Origin: Protula sp. h YS-2021
Taxonomy: Eukaryota; Annelida; Polychaeta; Sabellida; Serpulidae
Direction: 5' to 3'
Assembly: GCA_949752745.1 (NCBI GenBank)
Contig: OX457024.1
Span: forward strand, 48,240,490 to 48,304,489
Length of the DNA: 64,000 bases
A program made the position numbers and the translations under genes. The first letter of the stretch is position 1. Each line of letters opens with the position of its first letter. A model generated the notes under the pieces. It ran no database searches and was not told where the DNA came from. It was given only the letters and a program-made list of their open reading frames with translations. Shown in pieces: positions 1 through 11,560 of this stretch.

Positions 1-13
1 CGAGCAGGGCAAG
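1..13 (+). CDS. Possible 3' end of an upstream exon
   Basis: The window opens with AAG directly followed by gtaacg, which is a passable 5' splice site, so the first 13 bases may be the tail of an exon whose body lies outside the window. If the next exon is entered in phase 2 near 1690, this one would end with two leftover bases, and that is possible. Thirteen bases are too few to judge coding character, so this stays a guess based only on the donor-like sequence. Confidence 0.2.
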
Positions 14-1693
14 GTAACGCTCGTCATACCAGTCACTATCTCACCATCACGGACACACGACTATGTCGCTTCACACGCCAATATCCTGTGAGCCGTGGGG
101 AGGGGGGGGGGGGCGTGGGCTGTATCCGGCTTCACTGGCTTATTTGTTGTGATTGAATCAACCAGGCTCTGATTATCTCACCTTTGATCCAGAATTACTA
201 CCCCTTTATTGCTTGTTATTTAGTTCATGTCAGTTCATATTTCATGTGACAAATGTCAAAGCTGACGGCGTGGTTATGTCTGATAACCAAGTAATAAACG
301 CGAGTCGCCGACACCTTGGTGGAGCGCCTATTAAGTCAGCAATCTTTTTTTTTTTTTTTTCTTTTTTTTTGCAAGGTATTCTCTATGGAGAATGCAAAAC
401 TGAGAGTATGTATTTAATCATTCGAGATTTGATAGGATTCCTGCATTGATTTACTCAGATGGGCGCCTAAGATACAAAAAACGCGGGGCGAGCTTTTTAT
501 TGCTCTAAACGCTTCTTCTACTTCTGTACAAGATTGATTTCAATCGGGTGTTGGTGTTTTAACGCAGAGGTGGAAAAAAATGACAGGGGTCTCTGGGAGG
601 AGCAGAGACTGGTGGATGAAAGAATAGCATTACGTGGCATTACGTAAACGCCGTGTCGTTATTAAGGTCATAATTAGCCACCTGCTAATTGTCTCAATTA
701 TAGGCATATAGTCGATAAAACATGGAAAACTGATAAAGATTGCCGCTACTCTACTCGCCATCGTCTTGGATCCGGCCCACAACACGTAACAAAACCTTCT
801 GTCGTGCAGGCATGACAAATTTAGGAGCTTTATAGGAGAATTTAGAGATATAGGGATTGCGAAGTGGAAACGTAAAATGACCGAAAAGGGACAGTACATA
901 AAACATAGCTGTAAAATACGTGAAAGATAGAGGGGCGCCGAGATTGACGTCTTAGACGGATATTCTGTTAGAAGACAGTATAGCTGTATACATTAAGTGA
1001 GATAAAACGCAAATGAAAAGCAGTATGGAAACTCTGTTTTGATTTTTTGAAGAACAAAAATTAATCATCTCCTCGATATAAATGGCAACACCGTAAGAAT
1101 GTTGTAAATTAATAATCTTGGAAGAGTACTTGTTAGGGTCAAGTACCGTGTGATGTGTACTTGACTTTGCACAGTTAACTATGATGGACAGTTTTCTGGA
1201 TGAAAGTTTCCTGTTCGTTGCCTATGCTCATTGAATGCCTCGAGGTTTTTTTTATGACTTCCAATGCGGATTTAGCTTAACTGTTCTTTGTATCTCAACA
1301 AAATCAGAAATATTAACATACTATAAAGAAATGGATGCTGTATGCACGTCTAAAGGTGATGCCTGTTGTCATGTACGCATGCGCTCATGACGCGCCGTCT
1401 CGATTATTTAATTTACAAGTGTGGATTATCAAACAATAAAAATGAACTGGAACAAATTTTAAAATACTTAAAATTACTTCAATTGTTACCGCTATTATGA
1501 TACGACAGCGCTAGAAGGATAAAACTGGACTCACGAATTTGTGGGCCGGCAAAGTGCAATCAGTGGAATTCCATTCTTAGTCTTTGTTTATGGAAACGGA
1601 AACGGACCGCTGTCGTTAAAAGGAGATCAACAGTTAAAGATGTCACGTGACAGTGTGACGTGAGTTGTGCTGTGACGCGGGTATCTCAGCAGA
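14..1693. other. Non-coding stretch, no gene seen
   Basis: I see no convincing exon here. The stretch is AT-rich, with a G run near 100-112 and T runs near 346-370. The short ORFs have no coding character and no paired splice sites. It is probably an intron of the large gene or its 5' flank. Confidence 0.5.
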
Positions 1694-1795
1694 ATGTTGG
1701 CACGGGCACTGGGCAGTGAGGTGGTGAGGCGGCACCACATCGTACGCGTGCTGCAGTCTAAACACAACCTCGTTTCTCACTTCTTCCGCGAGAAG
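1694..1795 (+). CDS. Candidate exon of the giant gene, basic segment (phase 0 exit)
   Basis: An open frame from the ATG at 1694 runs to AAG|gtaacc at 1795/1796 and encodes 34 residues starting MLARALGSEVVRRHHIVRVL, rich in Arg, His and Val. It leaves in phase 0, exactly the phase needed by the strong exon at 2206. It could be a first exon starting at this Met. It could also be an internal exon entered after the tctcag at 1684-1689, but the pyrimidine tract there is weak. Amphipathic helix character is likely. I do not recognise a domain. Support comes from phase match and donor only. Confidence 0.45.
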
Positions 1796-2205
1796 GTAAC
1801 CCAGCCTTCCTTACAGAGGAATGTCTCAGACTGCGTAAGGGCACTATACATATCGTGCGTCATCCTTCCGAAAATCAAGTCTGCAAGTGGAAAGACGCTC
1901 GACCCGTTCTCCTAATTACCTGCGGTCACTGGAAAGAAACAGTGGGCCTCAAACTTACATTCTGCCAGTAAAAACAGGGGCAGCTCCGGTTTGCGAACCC
2001 CCCCGCCTCCCTCCCGCCCCCCCCCCCAATCTTCCTTAACGAAACATTGCATGCGTGTAGCTGGACGCTGGACATGACTTGTACCATTCAATTTGTTTCA
2101 GCCCGCACAGCACGTCCACACCAAAGCGTATTCGAAAGGTTCAGCAAACACACGTACTTGTTCTAGGCGCCGGAAAGTGTATCCGCGGTATTTTTCGTGT
2201 TTCAG

Positions 2206-2336
2206 GGCCAGGGAGGAGAGGGTCGATTACGTAGCTCGCTCTCGCGATGCAGCAGCAGTAGCTCTATAGGCACGCAGGCGTCGAGCATGGACTGTGAGAG
2301 TCCTGCCTCACCACTCTCCCCTGCACTCAATAAAAG
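2206..2336 (+). CDS. Internal exon of the giant gene, Ser-rich linker
   Basis: The acceptor tttttcgtgtttcag and the donor AAAAG|gtaagt are both near consensus. The 131 bases between them read open in phase 0 and leave in phase 2. The 43 codons include a Ser-rich run (SSLSRCSSSSIGTQASS) and a Ser-Pro pair region ending SPASPLSPALNK, the same composition as the rest of the protein. The split AG joins the G at 25085 to make Arg, and then reads straight into the coiled coil. No ATG-initiated frame covers this exon, so a simple ORF scan misses it. Its acceptor implies at least one more 5' exon, at 1694 or outside the window. Confidence 0.7.
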
Positions 2337-4254
2337 GTAAGTCTGTCAAATACGCAAGTCTCTGGTCAGATCCGCCACAGTGAACCCGGGGCTAGGTGGA
2401 AGGTGCAGCACCTTCTGAACAAGCGAAGCGTCGCTTGAAAAACACCTGGTATTGGCCCATATTCATCGGGTTTGTTGACTCTGATTTATCTTTAAAGGGA
2501 CACAGGAGAATCTGTAACGCCCCAGCATTAAACCACAGCGTTCTGTATAAAGACGTCGACATCTCACAGCTATGTCGTCGGTATCCCTGGAAAGTCTCGC
2601 AATTTTAGCTAATGTGTTGCAATAGCGTTAGGGCATGTTCATCGTGCTTCGAACTGGTTTCAAGAACCAGTTGAAGCTAAGTCATAAGAGTAGTCCCTGT
2701 GATTTCTGAGGTCTGAGCTCATTCTAACAGTTTCATGGTACTTTCCGTCTTGATAAAGATTGTTTTTGTGCACTTAAGAGAAAATGGTGAAAGGAAAATT
2801 CTTATTTGAAAATTGTCTGTTGATTTTAAATTTGAACACTTAAAAGTTTGATCAAATTCTTTAAAATTGTTGAGTTTGATCAAATTCTTTAAATTTGTTG
2901 AGTTATCTTTCAGTATCATGCAATAATGTGGGTCTTGAGAAATTTTAGTTGGAATATTTAAGTAAGATCATTATTCTTATTCTTGATGCTATGAATACCT
3001 TCTTCCTTATTTAGCATCATTTGTCTAAGCAAGTGGTAGTACTGGTTTTAGGTACTGTTTCTTGCACTCCTACGGTGTCACAGGGCTTCCGATTTTAAAG
3101 CTAATACTAATTCAGTGCATGACCATTTATGCTGGGTAAAGTTTTCAAAAACGTTTAGTTTTTTTGCTGTCTTAAAAGGACAGTTTTCACAGGGCCAAGA
3201 AAAATTACCTAATCCCATACCCGGTCCGGTCACAAGAAATTTTATTGCATCTTGTAAGTATTTTAGAACTATGAAGTTTTCCTTTTATGCGGTGACGACG
3301 ATTGGTGGTAGTCTTTTTTTTCGGTGAAAAAGGCCGTGGGTTTCCGGGGTCGATGTAAAAGGAAACTACAATTTTGTTTCTTGGCCCAACAGAATTTATT
3401 CCTACCAAATGCGCACATGTAAAATTGTGAAGCCCTGATGACCTGCACACTATAATGAGTTGATAACTTCTTTATTTTGTTAACATGAACACTTAAATAT
3501 TATTCTCACCAGTCCGTCATGGAATGAACTCTGGTAAGGAACGCGTCTGTGATATTTCTCATTTCTACATTTCAATCACTGATTTATGTTGTGTGTGTCA
3601 CAGCTCTAGCTTCTCTCTATACATAACAGTGTCACGCATCGTGACGGACCAGTGCCGTAGCTGGTACCAGCTAATTGACGTCCCATCACAAAATCACGAT
3701 TTAGCCTATAGATTTTCAATGTTTATGAAAGTACAAGGCAAGTGTATGAAAGAGGAATACGAAATTTGAAAGTTAATTCAAAATTGAAACGTTGCATAGG
3801 AAACCGATAATCTAAATAATATTAAAAGTTTGAACTTATTTAACTTTTGCCTTTTTCTTCTCGTATGACAGATAAAAGTAGTGCGCTGTGCCTTGTATTA
3901 TAACAATAATTTCTTGAGGATTTTTGTTTGCTGTACAAAATACACGTGTTCGGCATCTGATTAACTTTCCTAACTACACTGATTATTTAATGCATAATTT
4001 TATTTTCTCGTTGCAATGAAAAAGTTGCTTATAAGCTCAGCTGCCTTCACTTTGCCCTTCTGTGTATCGTTATGTGACAAAATTCTCCTGTGATCGCACC
4101 TTAACACTGCTATTGATTAGTTTCTTCAGAAATTAAGATCGAACAGAAATTTAAAAAAAAAACCAGAATAACCTTTACTTTAATGTACTTTAATTAAATA
4201 TTGTACTATAATTAAATAGCTTTCAGGTATTTCAATTATTTATTGCGTCCATGG
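2337..4254. other. Intron-like stretch with no gene
   Basis: This AT-rich sequence lies between the exon at 2206 and a MITE-like repeat. A 28-bp direct duplication (tttgatcaaattctttaaa core) sits at about 2848-2903. The short ORFs on both strands have low-complexity or random composition and no matching splice sites. I see no RNA gene. Confidence 0.5.
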
Positions 4255-4435
4255 GTGGTATTCTGTCCTTATATTTAAGAACGTCCTTATTCCTGTGGCT
4301 AGATGGTTCATCCTTAATTTTTATCCTTATTTTTAAAAGACTTTGTTGAGTTTGAGGATAGAGCAGAATAGCTTTTTTATCCTTATTTCAAAAAATAAGG
4401 ACATCCTTAAAAATAAGGACAGAGCAGAATACCAC
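4255..4435. mobile_element. Short inverted-repeat element (MITE-like), 181 bp
   Basis: The left end reads GTGGTATTCTGTCCTTAT. The reverse complement of the right end reads GTGGTATTCTG, a short insertion, then TGTCCTTAT. Both ends continue into further copies of gtccttatttttaa. The arms of roughly 35-40 bp could fold into a hairpin. There is no coding capacity. The family is not recognised, and I could not define a target duplication with certainty. Confidence 0.65.
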
Positions 4436-4929
4436 TCCAGAGCTAATAACATAACTAGAACACCATGAAGAGGCGACGGTTAGATCAGTTGTTTACATCG
4501 TTGACCTCGTAATCCCAAGGTCTCGGGTGAAAATACAGCTGGCCTCTTTATACACCAGTTGACGCTTTCGGCCATTCCTTAAAATGTACGGTATCACGAA
4601 GAAGATGAATGTTTTTTCTAGAGTATATTATAAGCCTGCAATGCAAATTTGCCCACTATTCGTGCGAGAGAAGTATGAGAGTGGTTTATATTAATAGTGG
4701 AATGGTTCACTTTAGATGTTGTCGGTATGTGACGATTAGAAAGACCGTTCCAGAAAAATCTCCTTAATGGCCTTATAGAAAGCTTGAAAGAAACTGATAG
4801 TATCATCTACCAGCTACAATTGTGTTGTACAATTGAAGCAATTCTTGCCTGGTTATCTGAGCGATACGAGGTACATTTGAATGTATATTATCAGCTCCAT
4901 TAGTAAGGTGCCACTGATTACCGACGTTC
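4436..4929. other. Intron-like stretch with no gene
   Basis: This AT-rich sequence between the MITE-like element and the minisatellite has no exon-like open frame with paired splice sites and no RNA gene that I can recognise. Confidence 0.45.
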
Positions 4930-5385
4930 TTTGCGTTCCTCAGCAAGTAACGTGACGTCACCGGGCTAGTCGTTACGTGGCATTAGCAAGCTGGTCGCCG
5001 AATGGCGTCATCAGGCTGGTCGTGCCATGCCGTCACCGAGCTGGTCGTCACTTGTCACCAGGCTTGTTATCACGTGGCTTCACCAGGCTGATCGTCGCAT
5101 GCCGTCACTGAGCTGGTCGTCACTTGTCACCAGGCTGGTTGTCACGTGGCTTCACCAGGCTGAACGTCGTGTGGTGTCCCCAGACAGGTTGTCACCTGGC
5201 GTCAAAGGCTGGTCGTCGCATGCCGTCTCCGAGCTAGTTGCCGCATGGCGTCATCAGACTTGTCAGCGAGCTGGTCGTCACTTGTCACCAGGCTGGTTGT
5301 CACGTGGCTCCACCAGGCTGAACGTCGTGTGGTGTCACCAGAGAGGTCGTCGCATGACCTCATCAGGCTGGTCATCACAGGAGGG
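4930..5385. repeat. Minisatellite, about 24-bp units in 72-bp higher-order repeats
   Basis: Variants of a unit near caggctggtcgtcacgtggcttcac recur throughout. From 5028 to about 5170 they form two clear 72-bp higher-order copies, each of three sub-units. Copies drift towards both edges. Because 72 is a multiple of 3, the array keeps a long open frame on each strand, but the predicted peptides only echo the repeat and are unlikely to be genes. Confidence 0.8.
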
Positions 5386-6724
5386 CTTGTGTAAATCAGT
5401 GACATCTCAGCTTTTCATTTTGTTAAAAACCTGTTTTAATCCTGACCTGACTTGACTTACACTGGTCACAGACTAAGCCCTGAGTAAATTTTATTCTGTC
5501 TGAGATTTAATTGCAATTTCTACATGTACATCGAAAAAAAGGGAATTTAAAGGGTCTGGTTGTAGCAGACAAAATCACCTTCGAGGGTTCACTTTTGAGT
5601 AATAAAGAAACTCTTTGCAAAAAAAAAGACAAACAGTGCATAGTTTTCTTTTTCCTGTACTGTCGATAAGGCAAACAGTAAATAAATCTTTCCGGGGTTT
5701 AACAAATTTCCCCTTTGCCGTCGCCTGATAGTTAATTGATTGGCCAGAACTAATGTATTTTCTTACTTCAGTGTTTCAGTGTTCATTCTGCTGTCTTTAG
5801 CTGAAGTTGGTTTAAGGCTGTTATAATGATGTTTGTGTTTCAATGTGTGATCACTTTTGTGTTTCTTGTGCGTGGATAAAGTAGAGCCGAGTAACAGCAG
5901 CCTCGCAAGGAATCGTAAGGCTATTGTAAGCAAATTCAAAACATGAAGCGTCGACATGCGAGGCTGTTATATAACGGCACAAAAATGGATAATATGACAT
6001 AGAAGGGTTGCATTGGTCTTTATCATAAATTAGTATTAGTAAACATTAAATCAAATATTTCTGAGAATTTCTGAGAATGTCAATCCAGTAGGTTCGCACA
6101 GTAACCGGTGATGCTTGAAATTAAACAGAAATTGCGCCGTATTTGTTTTAATTCAATCTTTTGTGATGGAGTTTTATTCGGCATCACGAGCGTTACTAAT
6201 TGTAGTTAATTAGAGAGCAACTGCTTACCTCGTATGGCTGTCTCCGTTGCGACAGCAACTCAAGTCTTTTTACATTTGTACAATGTTTCCTGTACTTTTT
6301 GTGAAACATTACGCCAAAAACTTGAGTAGTCATTTCATCAGTATCTAAAATGCTAAAAATTAGTTATAACACTTTTTAATTGACATTAATCTTTCCATGT
6401 AACGAGACAGTGGATTGTTTTTTTTTTTATTGTATTGCATGGTCTTATTTGACAAATAAATAATGGTATTGTTTATTCAAGGCAATTTTCCAGTCGAATG
6501 CATATGGCAGATGAAGCAAAGTAATTTTATTTATTCTAAAAATTGTATATGGTGCTCGTAATTAATTGACATCATGTGAGGTGAGGCAAAGCTTGTTGGA
6601 CTAACCGTTGCGGCGTGTGTGCATATTTAATACATGGTTTTATACAGTGTATTGGATATATCTAACATGGTGACTATTAAAATGTTGAAGTTGGGGATTT
6701 CGTGGTCGTACGAACAGAACTAAG
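5386..6724. other. Non-coding stretch upstream of an alternative first exon
   Basis: No exon or RNA gene is evident. The last 150 bases are AT-rich and include tataca near 6641 and 6650. That could serve as a promoter region for the exon at 6725, but I see no clear TATA box plus initiator pair at a defined spacing, so no promoter is called. Confidence 0.4.
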
Positions 6725-6975
6725 ATGCCCGCCAATCCTTTCAAGAAAATATGCGGTCTCTTCCAGTCCAAAGCTAAACATGAGAGATCACATGACGATG
6801 TGGGCCATCGGGACTTCTCCACGAGAGGTGCTTGCTCGGATACTTCTCGTAATAAGTGGAGTTGGAAGAAGTCTTCTAACAAACGTACAAACATTAAAAG
6901 AGCCGTTTCTTTTGATTGCAGTGTGGATATGGAAAGGTCGGAGCAGAACGAGTTGGATAAGATTGCAAATGCCAG
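6725..6975 (+). CDS. Candidate alternative first exon A of the giant gene
   Basis: The ATG at 6725 (A at -3) opens 83 codons and ends GCCAG|gtaggt in phase 2. That is the same exit phase as the exon at 2206 and matches entry at 25085. The peptide begins MPANPFKKICGLFQSKAK and is Lys/Arg/Ser-rich. Its start resembles short basic N-termini that bind membranes or tubulin, which is inference. Joined to the shared exons it gives a 6,990-residue protein with no internal stop. A second frame (6702) is open over the same bases, but its start and exit phase do not fit the downstream exon. No acceptor is needed if transcription starts just upstream. Confidence 0.6.
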
Positions 6976-8049
6976 GTAGGTCACGAAATACTCCATGGTT
7001 ACAATTGTTTATCAAATATTATGTTATCACTAATACAGGTTTATAGCGAATTTAGCGACATCACTTAGAAAACGGCCTCAGGGTAATTGTGTTGTGACAG
7101 GTAGAACTTGTTGCAGAAGGTTGGGCAGCGGTTTGGATCGGTCGGTGGGGTCCTGAGGGTTGATAAAGCATAAATGCCTTGCATTGTTATTGTTTAGACT
7201 ATGCCTAATTATGTTCGTTTGGAATAATTGTAGTTTAATGGTGGCTACTGTATATTGTTCCCCAACTAGTGTTTCATATTCCTGCGGGGTCTATGGGTCT
7301 ATGCCTTGTCCATCCATCGGCAAGTGTTGCTTCAACATTGACTATCTGTTTCTTGTGGTATTGGGTATATAGGTGTCTAATCATAATTGGTAGACGTATG
7401 TCATTTGTGTGTTGGCGGTCCGGTTGAAGTCCACACTTGAAGAAAATTTTTCATTTTCACCCGCAATTTCTTGTTCACACTGTGATACAATAACACTTCT
7501 TGATCAGTCATTACTTTTAAAAATCACGGAATGGAATCGATCAGGAAATTCAAAATAGCCGCCAGCAGTGATAAGCAGTTGGTTGTCTCTACAAAGATAC
7601 CTGCCCGAACATCAAATTTTAGATATCCATTAACCGTCTGGAAATCCCAATCGAAAATTTTTTTCGCGGGGGGGATGGAAAGAAAAAAATTAAAGTAGCA
7701 GTCAACATCCATCGTGGGTTGTTATGCGAAAATGCTTGTAAACATCAAATACTCCGTGAGCATCAGTAACAACTTTGATGCACGGCTTAATCATTCAAAA
7801 AGCGTCTTGGTATTTGATTTTGGGTTTGACTGGAATGATTAAAGTAGTGACCATCTTCCAGTTCATCCTCGATTTCTTGTAAATATTATATAAAAAAAAA
7901 TGTTTGGTATTTCATTGGAGCTAAATGGAGTTGCAACTTCACCATTTTAAATAACAGATTATATCTAAAGGGGGTGGCTCTCAGTAACTAGAGTCCGGTC
8001 TAGAGCGTATATGAAGTCAAAAATGATGTTAATAATGTTTATGGTAATA
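6976..8049. other. Intron-like stretch with no gene
   Basis: AT-rich intronic sequence between alternative exon A and the Tigger-like element. Small ORFs at 7160 and on the minus strand near 7524 look random. I see no exon with paired splice sites. Confidence 0.45.
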
Positions 8050-8877
8050 CAAGGGCCCCTCGTTAATTCGTACTCCTCGGGACCAAGGGAAAAAGTACGA
8101 ATTAACCGAGGGTACCAATTAACCGGGGGTCAAATTTTCGGATGGATAAAAGCAACAATGGACCTTCAAGCCTTGCGCGCTTTCGAGCAGGCTCAAATTG
8201 ACTGATTTCAACACCATTGATTATTTTATCCTTATTCTTTATCCATGAAGCAAGTGTATTTTTAGGTACCCCGTACTCCGTCATTATTTCAGTTCTGGTT
8301 TTTGAGCCACTCATTATTTGCTTTAACACTTTGAACTTAAGATTCATTGTGTAATCATTGTGTTTTCGTTTTGATGCCATTTTGCAAGTTGAAATGCATG
8401 ACCACTGTTCACAATTTATATGCACACTCCGGAGCGCGAAGTGTCCACAGAAGACAAACGGCATCTTAAGCTGCTGCATAGTACGTGACAGACGATGCTC
8501 CGGATTAGTGGCCAGTGAAAACGCTGCGCACACTAAGACACTCGGTGTATTGAGAAGACCATGTCAATCATAATCCCTAAACCCCCATCATTACTGCCCC
8601 ACAATGCGCATTGTGCAACCCCTTCATCTCGCTACACAAGATGCCTGAGTAACGTGTTGTTTTAACTGTGTGACATGCCTAATCTGTATGGCTCTGCATT
8701 GTTAAAAGACCAGAAAAGAAAAATATTGAGGGTAAATTTTGGGACGAATTATCCAAGTCCTCGTTTATTCGTACTTTTACATAGAAGTGAATGGGTCCCA
8801 AAATCGGGACCGACGGAATTGGTACGAATTAGCCGAGGGACCGAATTAACCGGGGACGAATTAACGAGGGGCCCCTG
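8050..8877 (-). mobile_element. Deleted Tigger/pogo-like DNA transposon, 828 bp
   Basis: The left end reads TA|CAAGGGCCCCTCGTTAATTCG. The right end, reverse-complemented, reads TA|CAGGGGCCCCTCGTTAATTCG. The TA target duplication and the CAGGG-type termini are those of the Tigger/pogo branch of Tc1-mariner elements. Both ends carry extra copies of cgaattaaccgaggg-type sub-terminal repeats. Inside, on the minus strand, lies the DNA-binding part of a transposase. The catalytic domain is gone, so this is an internally deleted, non-autonomous copy. Confidence 0.85.
8105..8380 (-). pseudogene. N-terminal helix-turn-helix fragment of a Tigger/jerky-type transposase
   Basis: From the Met codon at 8380-8378 the minus strand encodes a peptide beginning MASKRKHNDYTMNLKFKVLK. 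It continues with TRTEIMTEYGVPKNTLASW and then KNKDKI. This is the CENP-B/Pipsqueak-type helix-turn-helix found at the N-terminus of Tigger, pogo and jerky transposases. After a basic ARKRAR segment the frame runs into terminal-repeat sequence and stops. The second DNA-binding domain and the DDE catalytic core are missing. It may still be transcribed, but it cannot transpose itself. Confidence 0.8.
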
Positions 8878-9752
8878 TAGTAGTTCAGGTCTAAAGTTAA
8901 ACCTGTTAAAAATGCGCCGTTACCCCTAACAGTGATTGCTTTAGCGATGTATTCGTACCAAGTTCTGATACCGCGGCGTTCTGTTTTCACACCGAACAGT
9001 CATACGTCCGGTAATTGTAATTATTGTAGTGGGTAACTTTTAGACATAACCGATCGTCTTCTGTGCTTAAAACTGGCAAAAGAAAATGTGATTTCAAAAG
9101 GGAGTAGTTCAACATTCAGCATCAAATTCATGATGACGTCTTAAATATTATGCGGGGTTAATAACTGATAGTAAGCACGGACCCACATTAGTTATATTGG
9201 AAGGACTAGGTCAAGAGCATTGTGATCAATTCAAGGTTTACCCGTAATGGAGAATGGAGATGGTCATTCTTTATCATTAATACCATATCTTACACAACCA
9301 GCAAATTCATCCAGTTACGTGGTACACGCACTTAAGAACATTCCTTGCGCATAACACGCTCTCCATACAAGCAGATAATGTAAATTGTTATGTTCTTTTG
9401 AAGATCTGACAGAAACAATTGAGGCTGTCGAAGGGGGTCATTTTTATGAACGAGAACACTCTGCGACGGACTAAAGTTAAAACAGATTTTGGTGTATGCG
9501 TAGTGTTCAGTTAATGCAGAATGAGTATCAGACTGTATGCTTTACACAGTTAAAGTGGTTTCTGTAGACTGTTTCTATAATTTTGCATGATTCTTTTTTT
9601 TTCAATTTGATGTATCCGTTTCAATATATGAAACAGATACAGCGAGTAACGTCGCCTGAAATTCCTTGTTGCTTTGACATAATGGTTGCTGTGAGGTGGA
9701 TTGCAATTTTTTAATGATTAAAGTAAATTAATGATGAACAAGATTGAAGAAG
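8878..9752. other. Non-coding stretch before alternative first exon B
   Basis: AT-rich, with no exon-like frame. A small hairpin, gtatccgtttcaatatatgaaacagatac, lies at about 9612-9640. The sequence just before 9753 could hold a promoter, but no clear TATA element is visible. Confidence 0.4.
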
Positions 9753-10453
9753 ATGGCGAAAGAAAAACGTGATAAAGAAGCAAAAACCACACCGGTCACG
9801 TGCACTGATTACAATGTGTCCACAGAGCCTAATAACGGTAGTGCACAAATGCTTAGTTATTTGTGCGATCCAGTTGTGTATTATCCGTTGATGACATTCG
9901 CAAATAGTCTATCTCTTGACTGGAGTGCAGGAAACACAAGGAGGACAGCGAAAAACACTGCTGTACAACCTTCGTATAAACACCCAGAGCCTCAACACAC
10001 GGTACGCGAAATTAAGCGTAAAACAAATAGTAAAACTTTGACGAGAGTAGAAACAGGTTTGTTTAAGAGAAAAAGGGAAACTAAGAAAGACTCAAGTTTC
10101 GGGACACGTCAGCAGTTTAGAAGGACAAAAACAGATGAAAATGGGTGTGTTCCGGGTTGTAGCAGTATAGCAGGCATTGGATTTGATCTGGAGAGTACAC
10201 AATGTAAGAACCAGTCAGACAGGGGGAAAATAGATACCACGGATCATCAGATTGCGTCACACAGTGTGACATATGAGGACAGCTTGTTCGGCGAGTCTTT
10301 GTTTCTGTACTATGAATTCAGCGACACATGGGAAGCTGTGACTAGGTCAGCGCCCGTGCTGGCGGCAATGCCCAGAAATGAGGCGGCGCCCAGTGGGCAC
10401 TTTGGAGCTGCTTCATGGCAGTTGTGGGCCGCTATGAGTGATCAGGATCTCAG
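9753..10453 (+). CDS. Candidate alternative first exon B of the giant gene
   Basis: The ATG at 9753 lies in a strong initiation context (AAGATGG). An open frame can be read from a TTG at 9744, but TTG is unlikely as a eukaryotic start. The exon has 233 codons and ends CTCAG|gtcagt in phase 2, fitting the shared exon at 25085. The peptide starts MAKEKRDKEAKTT. It is basic with a Lys/Arg-rich middle (FKRKRETKK, possible nuclear signal) and ends in a more hydrophobic, Trp-containing part. I recognise no domain. The resulting protein would be 7,140 residues. Length, start context, donor and phase support it, but no homology was recognised. Confidence 0.55.
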
Positions 10454-11299
10454 GTCAGTTCACTTACACTTAGTTCGCCGTCAATATTCCAAGTAACACA
10501 CCGTGTACGAGAACTGAATATACCGAAAGGTCCATGCCGATGGATGTACATGTGATGCGATTTTGTTTGGACGATATTTAGTGTAATTGATGGCTCTGCG
10601 CTGAAGACGTCGCTGTTATCTCGAGCGTTCAGTATTTAAGTATCCCTATCAGTAGAGCCACTTCATGTATGTGCTTCCCTAAGTGGGCAAACAACGTATT
10701 TTATGAATCGGTACATATTGGCATACTCTCCATATGATTGTCAAAGGAATAAGAATAAGTAGGTATATTTATTTCAAGTGCAGAAATTTCTTTTTCACAT
10801 TCTGCTTTCCCTGTCTAGAAACCCATTTTAAAAATACACCTCATTATGACTCAGTATTATGTGTAGTTGTTTTAATTCCCATTTGTCTTTTACGTGTAGC
10901 TGTGCCAAAATAGATTAAGATTATTTGTTTCTCTTATCTCAAGTGCCCTGCTCTATTTTTCATGCAAAAACTGGTCGCCAAAGGAATGTAAAAAAACAAA
11001 TTCTAGTAAAGGCATGTTGTTTATTGGTTTATAGCAGTTACTTATGCTATGCCGTGGTGGGATATTTGGGAAGATGTAGCTGCTGGAATGTTGGGTTTTG
11101 TAACGGAGACTGATGTTGGGTAAGTTGAAATAAGGGCCTCAGCTTGTAGAACCTTGTAAAGCGATTTCAAAAGGTTGGAGGTTTAAAAATTTTTAAAAAG
11201 CTCCAAGTTGTAGATATTGAAAGACACGAGAACCTTTTGCCGACCTACATTATCACTATTGTTTCGATCGTTGTTTAGCAAGAGGCATCAAACACCCCT
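10454..11299. other. Intron-like stretch with no gene
   Basis: AT-rich intronic sequence with no exon-like frame bounded by splice sites and no recognisable repeat family. Confidence 0.4.
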
Positions 11300-11560
11300 A
11301 TTGTTCGGTGTAAGTTGTCCTTCCTAAATAATGTGCGGGATGATATGGTTAAGTGCAGAGCCAGAATAGTACACACATGTATCGGTCACAAAACTTTCTA
11401 GGAAGGGAAGTTGCGCCCGAATATCAACGGTATACAGGTTCACACATTTTCATAGGCAGGTTTAGATGTTTGTGCTGATCTGCCAAGGTGTTCGGTCACG
11501 TTATTTTCAGTGTTGACTATATGAAACAGCTCCTTGACGAAACGCATCCGAGAAATAGAA
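11300..11560 (+). mobile_element. Decayed LINE (non-LTR retrotransposon) 3' fragment
   Basis: One frame gives NNVRDDMVKCRARIVHT at about 11322-11372, followed by a degraded stretch and YMKQLLDETHP near 11520. This parallels the better copy at 53590, where the matching text is NVRNDMVIHRARIGHTHIT and later LFDEAESS. Such motifs end the ORF2 protein of many non-LTR retrotransposons, after the reverse transcriptase and RNase H parts. Stops and frameshifts interrupt this copy. No 3' tail or target duplication was defined. Confidence 0.6.

Noticed and set aside
5027..5455. 142-residue ORF across the 72-bp repeat
   Set aside because: The peptide only repeats the minisatellite, with no splice sites or neighbours that fit.
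9744..9752. Start of alternative exon B at TTG 9744
   Set aside because: TTG is not a usual eukaryotic start, and an ATG in strong context lies nine bases downstream.
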